Shown here: in pieces, positions 1 through 8,163 of the stretch
Position numbering within the stretch: the stretch's first letter is position 1
Layout of the letters: each line of letters opens with the position of its first letter
Assembly (NCBI GenBank): GCA_023443285.1
Contig: JAEZVB010000114.1
Coordinates: forward strand, 1 to 15,976
Origin: Bacillota bacterium
GTDB lineage: Bacteria > Bacillota > Negativicutes > Sporomusales > Sporomusaceae
Length of the DNA stretch: 15,976 nucleotides
Direction of reading: 5' to 3'
Notes under the pieces: model-generated
Database searches by the model: none
Told to the model about the DNA's origin: nothing
The model's input: only the letters and a program-made list of their open reading frames with translations
Program-made: the position numbers and the translations under genes

Positions 1-2
1 CA

Positions 3-1121
3 ATCGGTATGCTCATTGGCTTTCGTCCGGTGCAGGCCATTGGTGCCGCAACCTTGATGGCTAATGGCATGGCTATTGTGACAGAAAATTTCCCGGCAAG
101 TGAGCGCGGCAGGGTGTTGGGGCTGACTGGCACTATTGTGGCACTAGGGAGTTTGAGCGGTCCGGCAATAGGGGGACTGCTTGTGGAGCTGTTTGGCTGG
201 CATGCTATTTTTTACATTAATATTCCGATTGGTCTGCTGGGGTATGCCGGAGTGCGCCTGATATTGCCGCTTGATCAAAATCGGCAGCAGGAAAAGATTG
301 ATTATCTGGGCGCTAGTTTGTTTACGGTAAGTATGGTCAGCTTGTTATTGGCATTAAGTTATGGAACTAAGTGGGGCTGGCTTTCCATAAATACAATTTC
401 CTGTCTAGGGCTTGCAGTAGCTATGTTTATTGTGTTTATTAAGCAAGAAAAAAGAATTGACTATCCTATGCTGGAATTATCTATATTCAAGATTTGGGAA
501 TTCTCGACAGGTAATTTGGCAGGGATGTTATCGTTTATGGCAATGTTTAGCAATGCTTTGCTGCTACCGTACTTTCTGCATGATGTGTTAGCTTTTACAC
601 CAGCTAAGACGGGATTGATTATGTCGGCTTTTCCCTTGGTTATGGCAGTGGTTGCGCCTCTTAGCGGCAGCCTGTCAGACAAGGTTGGCCCAGGTGCGCT
701 GACTACAACCGGTTTGGGAATATTGGCACTGGGCTTGGTTTTGGCTGCCAAGCTTCAGCTGGATGCTCAGTTATGGCTGATAATGCTATCGCAAGCTCTT
801 ATGGGCTTGGGCAATGGCCTATTTCAGTCGCCTAATAATAACAGTGTGATGAGCTCTGTACAGCCCCGGCAGCTAGGGATAGCGGGCGGCATTAATGCTT
901 TGGCCCGGAATTTTGGCATGGTGTGTGGTATAGCGGTGGCGGTGTCTATTCTGGAATTCCGGCGTGCCGCCAGTCTTAGCAGTTTTAGTCAACCAACCTC
1001 AGCGCAGCAGGTCGCAGCTTTTATGGACGGATACCAGGCTGCTTTATTGGTAGGTGCGGTATTTGCCATTATCGGAGCCCTAGTTTCCTTCCGCCGCTCA
1101 GGGAAAATGGCGGTAAAGTAA
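3..1121 (+). CDS. MFS drug/solute exporter, DHA2 (EmrB/QacA-like), 5' end missing
   Basis: Proton-driven multidrug or solute exporter of the inner membrane. The reading frame is open to the left edge (codons from base 3), so the first ATG at 9 is internal and roughly the first 100 residues of a usual 450-500 residue protein are missing. About 25-55 residues in, the sequence shows SGPAIGGLL, the antiporter motif C pattern, followed by FGWHAIFYINIPIG, which is characteristic of the 14-helix DHA2 branch. The rest alternates long hydrophobic helices with short basic loops, including LSDKVGP, a motif A-like cytoplasmic loop in the second half. It ends in a basic tail (RRSGKMAVK). No regulator is visible in the window, so the substrate cannot be inferred. 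The family call is firm; the drug-export role is inferred from the family only. Confidence 0.9.
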   Translation: MGMLIGFRPVQAIGAATLMANGMAIVTENFPASERGRVLGLTGTIVALGSLSGPAIGGLLVELFGWHAIFYINIPIGLLGYAGVRLILPLDQNRQQEKIDYLGASLFTVSMVSLLLALSYGTKWGWLSINTISCLGLAVAMFIVFIKQEKRIDYPMLELSIFKIWEFSTGNLAGMLSFMAMFSNALLLPYFLHDVLAFTPAKTGLIMSAFPLVMAVVAPLSGSLSDKVGPGALTTTGLGILALGLVLAAKLQLDAQLWLIMLSQALMGLGNGLFQSPNNNSVMSSVQPRQLGIAGGINALARNFGMVCGIAVAVSILEFRRAASLSSFSQPTSAQQVAAFMDGYQAALLVGAVFAIIGALVSFRRSGKMAVK

Positions 1122-1167
1122 ATGTAATGTGCATAAAGTGTGAAATAAAATCTAGGCGGTTGATAGT

Positions 1168-1554
1168 ATGATAAAAGTCGGAAAAGTGTTTAAGTTTTGG
1201 ACGTGGATAAAAATGATCAGGGAAAATGCTATGATTCTATTTTGTGCGTGGCGGCATCCGCAAACGCCGCAGTATTTGAAAGGCATACTGGCCGCGTTGG
1301 TTATTTATTTACTTAGTCCAATTGATTTGTTACCAGATTACTTGCCGCTTGTAGGCATCGCCGATGACGCTGCCTTGTTTGCCGGGGCTATGCTATATTT
1401 AACCAATTTGCTGCCGGCGCCGGTATTGGCGGAAAGCAGGCAGCAAAGTGAAAAATGGCAGCGGCGAATGCCCTATATTTTGTTCGCACTGGCAGCAGCT
1501 GCTGTGGCCTGGATTGCAATTGTTATCCTGCTTGTCCGTAAATTAATGCAGTAG
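1168..1554 (+). CDS. DUF1232 (YkvA-like) small membrane protein
   Basis: A 128-residue protein of unknown biochemical role. The core around residues 44-72 (VIYLLSPIDLLPDYLPLVG followed by IADDA) is the signature of the DUF1232/YkvA family: a membrane-embedded SPIDLLPD turn followed by an acidic pair. A second hydrophobic segment closes the protein at about residues 102-123, with a short basic tail. The start is supported by AGGCGG at 1154-1159, eight bases before the ATG. It lies 25 bases before the glycosyltransferase start with no terminator between, so the two are probably co-transcribed. Family membership is clear; no function is established that I can name. Confidence 0.85.
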   Translation: MIKVGKVFKFWTWIKMIRENAMILFCAWRHPQTPQYLKGILAALVIYLLSPIDLLPDYLPLVGIADDAALFAGAMLYLTNLLPAPVLAESRQQSEKWQRRMPYILFALAAAAVAWIAIVILLVRKLMQ

Positions 1555-1579
1555 AATACTTATTTTGGGGTGGTATTAT

Positions 1580-3121
1580 TTGCGTTTTAAAAAGCCATTA
1601 TGGGTCATGTTGGTTTTGACAATATTGACAATCTTCATTAATCTCGGCGATATTCCGCTATTAGATCCAGATGAACCGGTTTATGGGGAAACTCCCAAGG
1701 AAATGATTATGTTCAATGATTATATTTCGCCCCGCATTTATGGGGAGTTCTGGTATGATAAGCCACCCATGTATTATTGGCTGGTAGCCGGTGCCTATAA
1801 GCTGTTAGGAATCAATGAGTTTGCGACCAGAGTGCCATCGGCTTTACTGGCCGTTATTTGTGTTAGCGTGGTGTACTATATGACGGCAAAGCTATTTGAT
1901 CAACGTACCGGAATCATCAGCGGAGTAGTGCTTGCTACCAGCTTGGAATTTTTTTATTTGGCCAAAGCAGCAGTAACCGACATGACGCTAACGCTGTTTT
2001 TAACAGTTTCGCTATTTTGTTTTTTTCGGCGGAAATATTATATGTTCTACCTTTTTTCCGGTCTGGCTACTTTGACAAAAGGACCAATCGGTTTATTTCC
2101 AGGAATCATCGTTATTATCTGGCTGGCAGTTACCCATCGGTTTGCCGAAATAAGGCGCATGAAACTGATTCAGGGGATAATGGTCTGGTTGCTGGTAGTC
2201 ATGCCCTGGTATGGGGCAATGTACGCTATCCACGGGATGGATTTTATAAACGGCTTTATCGGGATTAATAATATTTTACGATTTGCAACGCCGGAGCATG
2301 TCGAGACAGCAGGCTGGTATTTTTTTATTCCGGTGCTTTTGCTGGGATTTTTCCCCTGGTCATCACTACTTATTCCGGCAATAACCGCAGCCGTAAAAGC
2401 ACGAACTACAGCAAACCATGGAATCCTGAGTTTTCTCCTGGTTTGGGCGGCTTTCATATTTTTGTTTTTCTCGATATCCAGCACCAAGCTGGTGACCTAT
2501 ATTTTACCGATGTTTCCAGCCTTAGCGGTTATCGTTGGCTGGTATATTAGCTCTTGCTGGGAAGACTGGCGATTAACGGGACAACGACTCATCTGGCCGA
2601 TAGTATTAACAATAGTGGCGTTATTACTGATCGGCGCTATAATTAAGGGAAGTACGCTCATTCCAGGCGTAGCAACAGGTGGTTTGGTAGGGTTAGCCAT
2701 TGTTTTGGGAATGATGCCTATACTGGTTTGGTGGTTTCTCTCGAGGCGGAATGTTGAAAAAGCGTTTTGGGGACAAGCCCTGATGATGGTCGCGGTTTCC
2801 GTTTTATTATTCAACATAATTTTGCCGCCTGTGGCAGCTGGGCTGCATACCCGTGAAATCGCGCGGCAGTTTGTCAGTATATATGATGGAAAAACACCTG
2901 TTTATATCATGAAATTTATGCGTCCAGGTTTTGCCTTTTATGCAAACATGTATGGACTTGAGATGAGGACAGATAAGGATATTAGCAGTGTTATTGCTAC
3001 TACAGATACAGCGTACTTGATTATTCAGCAAAGTGATTATCAATTGCTAAGTAATGCTGAAAAGGGACAGTTGACGCTAGTGACTTATTTAAATGATAAA
3101 CTGATATTGTTAAAACGGTGA
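1580..3121 (+). CDS. ArnT/PMT-type glycosyltransferase (GT39), integral membrane
   Basis: A polytopic membrane glycosyltransferase that would move a sugar from a polyprenyl-phosphate carrier to an envelope acceptor on the outer face. Near the N-terminus LDPDEP (residues 28-33) carries the acidic pair expected in the first periplasmic loop of ArnT and PMT enzymes, followed by WYDKPP (58-63), another hallmark of the ArnT-like branch (COG1807). About a dozen hydrophobic segments follow and the last ~90 residues form a soluble tail. At 513 residues it is near the usual length. I chose TTG at 1580 because GGGGTGG at 1567-1573 sits six bases before it; the alternative TTG at 1565 adds five residues but has no ribosome binding site. 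The acceptor (lipid A, another glycolipid, or a protein) cannot be told from sequence, and it may not use aminoarabinose. Confidence 0.85.
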   Translation: MRFKKPLWVMLVLTILTIFINLGDIPLLDPDEPVYGETPKEMIMFNDYISPRIYGEFWYDKPPMYYWLVAGAYKLLGINEFATRVPSALLAVICVSVVYYMTAKLFDQRTGIISGVVLATSLEFFYLAKAAVTDMTLTLFLTVSLFCFFRRKYYMFYLFSGLATLTKGPIGLFPGIIVIIWLAVTHRFAEIRRMKLIQGIMVWLLVVMPWYGAMYAIHGMDFINGFIGINNILRFATPEHVETAGWYFFIPVLLLGFFPWSSLLIPAITAAVKARTTANHGILSFLLVWAAFIFLFFSISSTKLVTYILPMFPALAVIVGWYISSCWEDWRLTGQRLIWPIVLTIVALLLIGAIIKGSTLIPGVATGGLVGLAIVLGMMPILVWWFLSRRNVEKAFWGQALMMVAVSVLLFNIILPPVAAGLHTREIARQFVSIYDGKTPVYIMKFMRPGFAFYANMYGLEMRTDKDISSVIATTDTAYLIIQQSDYQLLSNAEKGQLTLVTYLNDKLILLKR

Positions 3122-3147
3122 TTTGTCTCAGATAAGAAGGTGATATT

Positions 3148-4059
3148 ACGTATATTTATCTAGACCTATGTGAACAGTTTGCGTGTGAAATGTGTGGCAT
3201 GTGCTGCAATAATGCCTGGCAGGTAACTCTGGATGAAGACAGTTATCGCCGGAACCAAGCGCTGTTTTGCAGTACCGGCCGCAAGGCCGAATTTGATCAG
3301 GCGTTTATCAGACTGCAGGAGGCGGCTGGTTATGGTGAATACGCCTATATCGCCAAACAGGCCGAGGGCAGTTGTTGGTTTTTGGATGACAGTAATTGCT
3401 GCCGGTTGCATAAAGAAGCCGGGCACAGTCATCTTGACGCAGTCTGCCAGACCTATCCGCGTTATCCGATGAATAGCTCGCGGGGAATTGAACTGACACT
3501 TAGCTTTAGCTGTCCGGCTGTATTGAAGCTCGCTGACAGAGAGTCGCCGCTAACCATTGTCAAAGCCAAACAAGCACCGCTGGCCTTTCCTGAGAATAAC
3601 TATGCGGTAGAGGTTTTTCCTCAGCAACATCCCTCCTGGGAACCTCTGCACTATTACTTTGAACTGGAAACGCATTTCATCGACATTCTACAGTATCGGA
3701 GTTTGAAGCTTGAGGAACGGTTAGTTTTCTTGGCTGAAACAATTAACAAGGTAACTAGCTTACGGCAGGACGAGACACTTGCACGAGAACTTACAACCTT
3801 GTTTAATCGCAACTATGACATACTGGATGAATTGGCGGCTACACATCTAGTGGAAGTAGCTAAGCCAGGCACCTTTTTGCTGGAAAATTTCCTAGTGAAT
3901 TTTGTTTTTCGAAAACCCTTCTATATTTACGGATTTGCAAAGACACTAGAGCTGCTTAACCGCATGTGGCGGCAAATAAGCCCTAGTCAGGATGTTGCCG
4001 CTGCTATCAGGCAATTTGAAATTCAATATGGTCATGACCGTCAGGCCTTATGGCGGTAA
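3148..4059 (+). CDS. fliB: FliB-like CxxCxxCC protein (putative flagellin lysine N-methylase), non-canonical start
   Basis: Resembles the FliB family, which methylates lysines of flagellin and contains a metal-binding CxxCxxCC module. The motif is encoded at 3184-3207 (cysteine codons at 3184, 3193, 3202, 3205), followed by W-x-V-x-x-D, then a second group CWFL, CCRLH, and C-x-x-YPR, the usual FliB order. A later ENFLVNFVFRKPF segment also fits FliB. The first ATG in frame (3190) lies inside the motif and would remove its first cysteine. The frame is open back to 3136 and contains no ATG, GTG, TTG or CTG before 3190, yet TAAGAAGGTGAT at 3133-3144 is a near-perfect Shine-Dalgarno. Initiation is therefore probably at ACG 3148 (seven-base spacing) or ATT 3145. 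At about 304 residues it seems shorter than typical FliB. No flagellar gene is nearby, so the substrate is uncertain. Confidence 0.75.
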   Translation, partial: TYIYLDLCEQFACEMCGMCCNNAWQVTLDEDSYRRNQALFCSTGRKAEFDQAFIRLQEAAGYGEYAYIAKQAEGSCWFLDDSNCCRLHKEAGHSHLDAVCQTYPRYPMNSSRGIELTLSFSCPAVLKLADRESPLTIVKAKQAPLAFPENNYAVEVFPQQHPSWEPLHYYFELETHFIDILQYRSLKLEERLVFLAETINKVTSLRQDETLARELTTLFNRNYDILDELAATHLVEVAKPGTFLLENFLVNFVFRKPFYIYGFAKTLELLNRMWRQISPSQDVAAAIRQFEIQYGHDRQALWR

Positions 4060-4080
4060 GCTAATCTTTGCTCCAGGCGA

Positions 4081-4123
4081 AAATGCCGCTCTGCGCATGT
4101 GTATGTTGCGCAGAGCGGCATTT
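4081..4123. terminator. Bidirectional rho-independent terminator
   Basis: A perfect 17-bp inverted repeat (4081-4097 and 4107-4123; arm AAATGCCGCTCTGCGCA) with a nine-base loop, flanked by short A and T runs so that either strand ends in T. It lies between the convergent FliB-like gene and the PrcB_C-type gene, 22 bases after one stop and 15 bases after the other. Confidence 0.88.
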
Positions 4124-4138
4124 CTATGGGCAGCCGTA

Positions 4139-5149
4139 TTATCGTTTGTATAGTGTATAGTTGCTGAGGGTAGTGCCGTTTTGGTCTACAAAACTAATAT
4201 GGATAGGATTATCAAAGTTAAATGTTGCGCGGTCTAGGGGGATAACGTCATTAGTGATTGTTGGTGGTAGCATGTGGTTTTCGAGGGGGCTTTTCATTCT
4301 AAGTGTGACAGTCAAATCATTGCCTGTTTGCACCACTTTTTCGATACCAATCCCATAGCCTGTACTGTCGACAGAGCCAATGTGCGCGTAAAGAACAAAT
4401 TGCCGGCTAAAATCAATGAAACCTGCTTTTTCAACAATGATGCCTGGTAGCTCGGTAATGTCAGCGGATTCTGGTTTAACCAGGAGAACACCGACTTTCA
4501 TATTAGTAGGATAGGTGCTTTGGTGCCAGAACCAATCAGTTAAGGTGTCTGTACTGTACAAGGTTCGTTTGACAATAGCACCAACCGGTGCAGCAGTCGC
4601 TTGATAGCCATAGAGGCTAGCCGGACGATAGGTGGCAGGATAGCTGCTGTTGCCGATTCCGCGGATAGCGGTAATAATCCAGTTGCCGCCACTTCTTTCC
4701 AGGTCTACCTTAAAGGTTTGGCCGCTGGTTTTAACCTGGACGATGGCTTTACCGCTAGCTATTGATAATAGTGTGAAGTTATCATGATAAGCGTCAAACC
4801 CGAAGGTGGATGCATTAGCTTTCACAACCCTTACCGGATTACCAAAATCAATACCGTCATGATCATGACCTCGGCTAATGGCTTCGTTTACTTTATCACG
4901 GTTATGGGTTCTGGCAGTCTCTTTTGCAGCATCAGTGACAGGTTGATTAGTGTTTTGCTCGTTTTCAGAGGTAGGACTGGTTGACGTATCCGGTGACGGA
5001 GCTGAGACAGCCATGTTATCTGCGGCTTGAACCTTGGAGAATGGGAGTCCAGGCAGCATAGCTGAGGAAACGACAACAGCACCGGCAAGGGCGGCTACTA
5101 AACGTTTGTATCTGCGCTTGGCATTTTTTCTCCGGCTGGTATGCTTCAT
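4139..5149 (-). CDS. Exported protein with C-terminal PrcB_C-like domain
   Basis: A 336-residue protein of unknown function. It starts with a strongly basic region (HTSRRKNAKRRYKR), a hydrophobic core (LVAALAGAVVVSSAMLPGL) and a likely cleavage site after VQA at about residue 42, so it is probably secreted. A low-complexity Ser/Thr/Asn/Gln-rich linker (about 43-80) leads to a region of about 85-190 (DFGNPVRVVKANASTFGFDA, then IRGIGN and YRPASLYGY) that I recall only from uncharacterised relatives. The last ~100 residues (from about 236) have the F-x-R-x-F-V-L, STGYGIGIEKV and spaced P pattern of PrcB_C, named after a protease-complex-associated protein. I chose ATG at 5149 because AGGAG (5161-5165, reverse) overlaps the alternative GTG at 5161. 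It diverges from the LtaS-like gene, so the two may share control. The PrcB_C assignment is by pattern only. Confidence 0.7.
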   Translation of the reverse strand: MKHTSRRKNAKRRYKRLVAALAGAVVVSSAMLPGLPFSKVQAADNMAVSAPSPDTSTSPTSENEQNTNQPVTDAAKETARTHNRDKVNEAISRGHDHDGIDFGNPVRVVKANASTFGFDAYHDNFTLLSIASGKAIVQVKTSGQTFKVDLERSGGNWIITAIRGIGNSSYPATYRPASLYGYQATAAPVGAIVKRTLYSTDTLTDWFWHQSTYPTNMKVGVLLVKPESADITELPGIIVEKAGFIDFSRQFVLYAHIGSVDSTGYGIGIEKVVQTGNDLTVTLRMKSPLENHMLPPTITNDVIPLDRATFNFDNPIHISFVDQNGTTLSNYTLYKR

Positions 5150-5231
5150 GGTAATGCTCACTCCTATCTGTTTCGGATATTATTATTCTTTATTGTCTGC
5201 GAAAATAGATGATTGTAGCCATGCCAGTTTA

Positions 5232-5245
5232 TGGCTGGTCAGCCA
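5232..5245. promoter_or_regulatory. Dyad in the divergent intergenic region
   Basis: TGGCTG at 5232-5237 and CAGCCA at 5240-5245 form a perfect six-bp dyad separated by two bases. It lies between the divergent PrcB_C-type and LtaS-like genes, upstream of the candidate LtaS promoter. It could be an operator, but the arms are short and no matching regulator is present. Confidence 0.3.
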
Positions 5246-5294
5246 GTTGTTTAGCTGCGGCAAACGAAAAATATTTGCAGAATTCGGCAGGATT

Positions 5295-5339
5295 TTGACA
5301 AATGAAGTAGAAAACTATTTTGTTTTACATCGCTGTAAA
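5295..5339 (+). promoter_or_regulatory. Candidate promoter and TTTACA/TGTAAA dyad before the LtaS-like gene
   Basis: A consensus -35 TTGACA at 5295-5300 is followed after 15 bases by TATTTT (5316-5321), a weak -10 at short spacing. Immediately after it TTTACA (5324-5329) and TGTAAA (5334-5339) form a perfect six-bp dyad with a four-base spacer, placed where a repressor or a leader hairpin would act on the LtaS-like gene starting at 5370. The -35 match is strong, the -10 match is not. Confidence 0.4.
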
Positions 5340-5369
5340 GGTTGTTGAAAGGATGGGGTTATCATCAGG

Positions 5370-7355
5370 TTGGTTAGTTGGGATGAGTTTTGCGCCGAGT
5401 TGCAGCAGGATTGCAAACTCTTTCTTTATATATTGGGAGTTTTCTGTTTGTTCCGGGTTGGTTTTATTGCCGTGATGCATTCGTTCTTGAGTGAGGCGGT
5501 GACCATACGCGATATCGCTGCTGCGCTGTATTATGGCCTGAGAATCAGCTTGAAAAGCGCGGGTTTGATGGTATTATTGCCGCTTGTTTGCTGTACGGGT
5601 CTGCGCTTGTTTTTGCCCTGGAAGGAGCTTAGCCATCTGCGATTTTATCTGGGAGTAATTTATGTTACGATACTCAGCTTTTTATTTCAGGCGCGAATTC
5701 CGTATTACCAGGAATTCCGCATGGCTTTTAACCAATTATTATTTAATACGTTACATGATGATGTTACAGCCATTTTTCATACTGTTGTTGAGCAGTACCA
5801 TTTGCCTGCTCGCATACTTATGGCAATCATAATAGCATTCTTGCTGTGCAAGGTGCTGCAGCGGTGGCTAGGCGCGAAAACCTTCCGTTTTCCCCGGTGG
5901 CCCAAGTGGTATCAAAATATTGTAGTTAGAGCGGCGCTGCTTGTCGTCATATATTATCTGGCGATTTTTATTCGGTTTGGTGGGACCATGACATATGCCT
6001 ATAATATTGACTGGGAAAACTCCGGAGTTACCAAAGATCAGTTGCTGAATGAAGCTATTTTGGATGATGTGCAGGCACTATACCGGGCATATATCTTACA
6101 TGAACGGGTCAGTTCCTCTACCGGACTTGAGATGGAGCCGGCGCGGCTGACTGACTATGGCAACTTTCTGGCGGGCAGTCCGGTTAATTCGGTTAATTTG
6201 GATGACTTTTTACGCAAAGAAGTAGTAGCAGGAAGGCAAGCGCCACCCAGGCAGGTATTTCTTATTATTGCCGAAAGTTATGCTAACTGGCCGCTTTTGC
6301 CTCAGTATAGCAGTCTTAACATTGCCAATGGTATGAAAAGCATTATTGCGCAAGAGGACGCTGCTTATGTTCCGAACTTTTTACCAAATGGCATGAGCAC
6401 TATTTCCGGCATAATGGGTGTCGTTACCGGCCTGGCTGAAGCCAACCTGTACCTGAATTATTTGCCGGAGTCGTACAAAGAACCCTATGCTGCGGCGTTG
6501 GCACCACAGATGAAGCGCTTGGGCTATACGGCTGATTTCTGGTATGCAGGGCCGGCTTCCTGGGAAAGAATCAGGGATTTTACGCTGGCACAAGGTTTTG
6601 AAACGTTTTACGGTTTGGGCGATTTTTCCAGCCAAGGCGGCAATGTCTGGGGCTGTGATGACAGTGAGTTGTATAAAGCGGTATTAGGACAAGTCAGGGA
6701 TGATAAACCGGGTTTTCATGTTATTGTCACAGTATCCAATCACTCGCCCTATACGGTCGATCTAGCTAAGGAAGGGTTTGATCCTAGCATTGTTATTGAC
6801 GGCTTACCAGATAAGCTAAAAAATGATCAGGAGCTTATCAAAAAGCTAGGGCATTTCTGGTATGCTGACAAAATGCTGGCTCAATTTATCAAAGAGGCTC
6901 GCCAGCAGTATCCTGACAGCCTGTTTGTTGTAGTGGGCGACCATGCCGACCGGGTCAATGTGGAAACAAATCCACCTTTATTTGAACGCTATGCTATCCC
7001 CTTTATCGTTTACGGACAAAGCATTAGCAAAGAGTCTTTGCCAGAGCAAAGTGCAGGCAGTCATATTAATGTTACGCCAACCCTGCTGGAACTTATTGCT
7101 CCCCAAGGTTTTGAATATTATTCGGTTGGCCGCAGTCTGACAAACGGCAATGACTTTGGCATGAATTACGGGTTTTGGATTACGTCTGGGTATATGGGGA
7201 AAGCTGACGAAGAGCACAGTGAGGCACATATAGCCAGACAAGGCTTGCTGCCACCTGATCAAGATAAAATTCACCGGGAGATTGATGCGGCGCGAGCCAT
7301 TTCCTGGTGGCGGATAAAGTACGGAAAAATGCTGCAGCCGGCAAAGTCTATTTAA
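5370..7355 (+). CDS. LtaS-type phosphoglycerol transferase (sulfatase fold)
   Basis: A 661-residue membrane enzyme of the lipoteichoic acid synthase / MdoB family, which transfers glycerol phosphate from phosphatidylglycerol to an envelope acceptor. Five hydrophobic segments fill the first ~205 residues, followed by an extracytoplasmic sulfatase-fold domain. Visible active-site elements are IIAES with metal ligand E302, GMSTIS (341-346) with T344 the likely nucleophile, the substrate-site histidine of NHSPY (H458), and VVGDH with metal ligands D524 and H525; spacing agrees with LtaS. The start is TTG at 5370; GGATGGGG (5351-5358) is 11 bases upstream, a long gap, and no ATG or GTG occurs in frame after the upstream stop. 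In a diderm Bacillota the product may be a glycan or lipid decoration rather than true lipoteichoic acid. The family is secure, the acceptor is not. Confidence 0.87.
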   Translation: MVSWDEFCAELQQDCKLFLYILGVFCLFRVGFIAVMHSFLSEAVTIRDIAAALYYGLRISLKSAGLMVLLPLVCCTGLRLFLPWKELSHLRFYLGVIYVTILSFLFQARIPYYQEFRMAFNQLLFNTLHDDVTAIFHTVVEQYHLPARILMAIIIAFLLCKVLQRWLGAKTFRFPRWPKWYQNIVVRAALLVVIYYLAIFIRFGGTMTYAYNIDWENSGVTKDQLLNEAILDDVQALYRAYILHERVSSSTGLEMEPARLTDYGNFLAGSPVNSVNLDDFLRKEVVAGRQAPPRQVFLIIAESYANWPLLPQYSSLNIANGMKSIIAQEDAAYVPNFLPNGMSTISGIMGVVTGLAEANLYLNYLPESYKEPYAAALAPQMKRLGYTADFWYAGPASWERIRDFTLAQGFETFYGLGDFSSQGGNVWGCDDSELYKAVLGQVRDDKPGFHVIVTVSNHSPYTVDLAKEGFDPSIVIDGLPDKLKNDQELIKKLGHFWYADKMLAQFIKEARQQYPDSLFVVVGDHADRVNVETNPPLFERYAIPFIVYGQSISKESLPEQSAGSHINVTPTLLELIAPQGFEYYSVGRSLTNGNDFGMNYGFWITSGYMGKADEEHSEAHIARQGLLPPDQDKIHREIDAARAISWWRIKYGKMLQPAKSI

Positions 7356-7442
7356 GAATATGGCCATGAATACAGATCTTGCGAGCGTAGGTGGGTGTTC
7401 ATGTTGGAAAAGTATTTTTGCCCTAGTTATATTTTGCTAATG

Positions 7443-7451
7443 TGTTATACT
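7443..7451 (+). promoter_or_regulatory. Extended -10 promoter before the cyclophilin gene
   Basis: TGTTATACT is a TGn extended -10 with hexamer TATACT (7446-7451), 37 bases before the start codon. No good -35 is seen at 17 bases, which extended -10 promoters can do without. It would drive the cyclophilin and probably the DUF3298-like gene. Confidence 0.5.
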
Positions 7452-7488
7452 AATATTTGGATATTAAATAAAGAAAAGAGTTGATTTT

Positions 7489-8097
7489 ATGAAAAAATAT
7501 GTTGTTGCATTTACCTTACTGATAACGTTGCTGGCACTTACCGCTGCCGGCTGTGCCAGCAATAACAGTCAGCCCAAACAACCGGAGAACTCGCAGCCAC
7601 AACAGGCTCAAGCTGAAAAAGCGGCCACGAAAAACAGTGTGGCGTTATTTGAAACCTCCAAAGGCAATTTCCGCATAGAGTTATTCGAAGACAAAGCGCC
7701 ACAGACCAGCAAAAACTTTATTACTCTTGCAAACAAAGGGTTTTATAACGGCCTGATTTTCCACCGGGTTATTGCCGATTTTATGATTCAGGGCGGCGAT
7801 CCTAAGGGCAATGGCACAGGCGGCCCCGGCTATAAAATTCCTGACGAATTCCATCCTGATTTAAAACATGCGCAAGGCGTTATCTCCATGGCCAACGCCG
7901 GCCCTAATACCGGCGGTTCCCAGTTTTTTATCACACTGAAAGCGACACCTTGGCTTGATAACAAACATGCCGTATTTGGCAAAGTAATAGAAGGTATGGA
8001 TGTTGTGCAGGCTATCGGCAAAGTCAAGACAGGCGCCCAGGATAGACCTGCTGAAGACGTTGTGATAAAAAAGATTACGATTGAGCCAGGGAAATAG
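7489..8097 (+). CDS. Lipoprotein peptidyl-prolyl cis-trans isomerase, cyclophilin type
   Basis: Catalyses cis-trans isomerisation of proline peptide bonds outside the cytoplasm. The 202-residue precursor has a basic N-terminus (MKK), a hydrophobic core and the lipobox TAAGC with the lipidated cysteine at residue 22, followed by a Gln/Pro/Ala linker. The cyclophilin domain from about residue 50 shows FHRV (F91, H92, R93; R93 is the catalytic arginine), FMIQGGDPKGNGTGGPGY, SMANAGPNTGGSQFFI and a late HAVFGKV, all in the standard order of compact bacterial cyclophilins. It is 66 bases before an exported DUF3298-like protein with no terminator between, suggesting one transcript. The fold and localisation are well supported; client proteins are unknown. 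Confidence 0.93.
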   Translation: MKKYVVAFTLLITLLALTAAGCASNNSQPKQPENSQPQQAQAEKAATKNSVALFETSKGNFRIELFEDKAPQTSKNFITLANKGFYNGLIFHRVIADFMIQGGDPKGNGTGGPGYKIPDEFHPDLKHAQGVISMANAGPNTGGSQFFITLKATPWLDNKHAVFGKVIEGMDVVQAIGKVKTGAQDRPAEDVVIKKITIEPGK

Positions 8098-8163
8098 ACC
8101 ATGCAGTAATTCCAGGATTTCTGAAGGGTACGCTGGCAGCAAATTGTTAGGAGGTATTGGTGT

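Noticed and set aside
5034..5348. 104-codon forward frame
   Set aside because: It runs antisense over the signal-peptide end of the exported protein and then through the divergent promoter region; no start site support.
7365..7403. Hairpin CATGAATAC / GTGTTCATG after the LtaS-like gene as a terminator
   Set aside because: The stem is weak, the loop is 21 bases, and no T-run directly follows.
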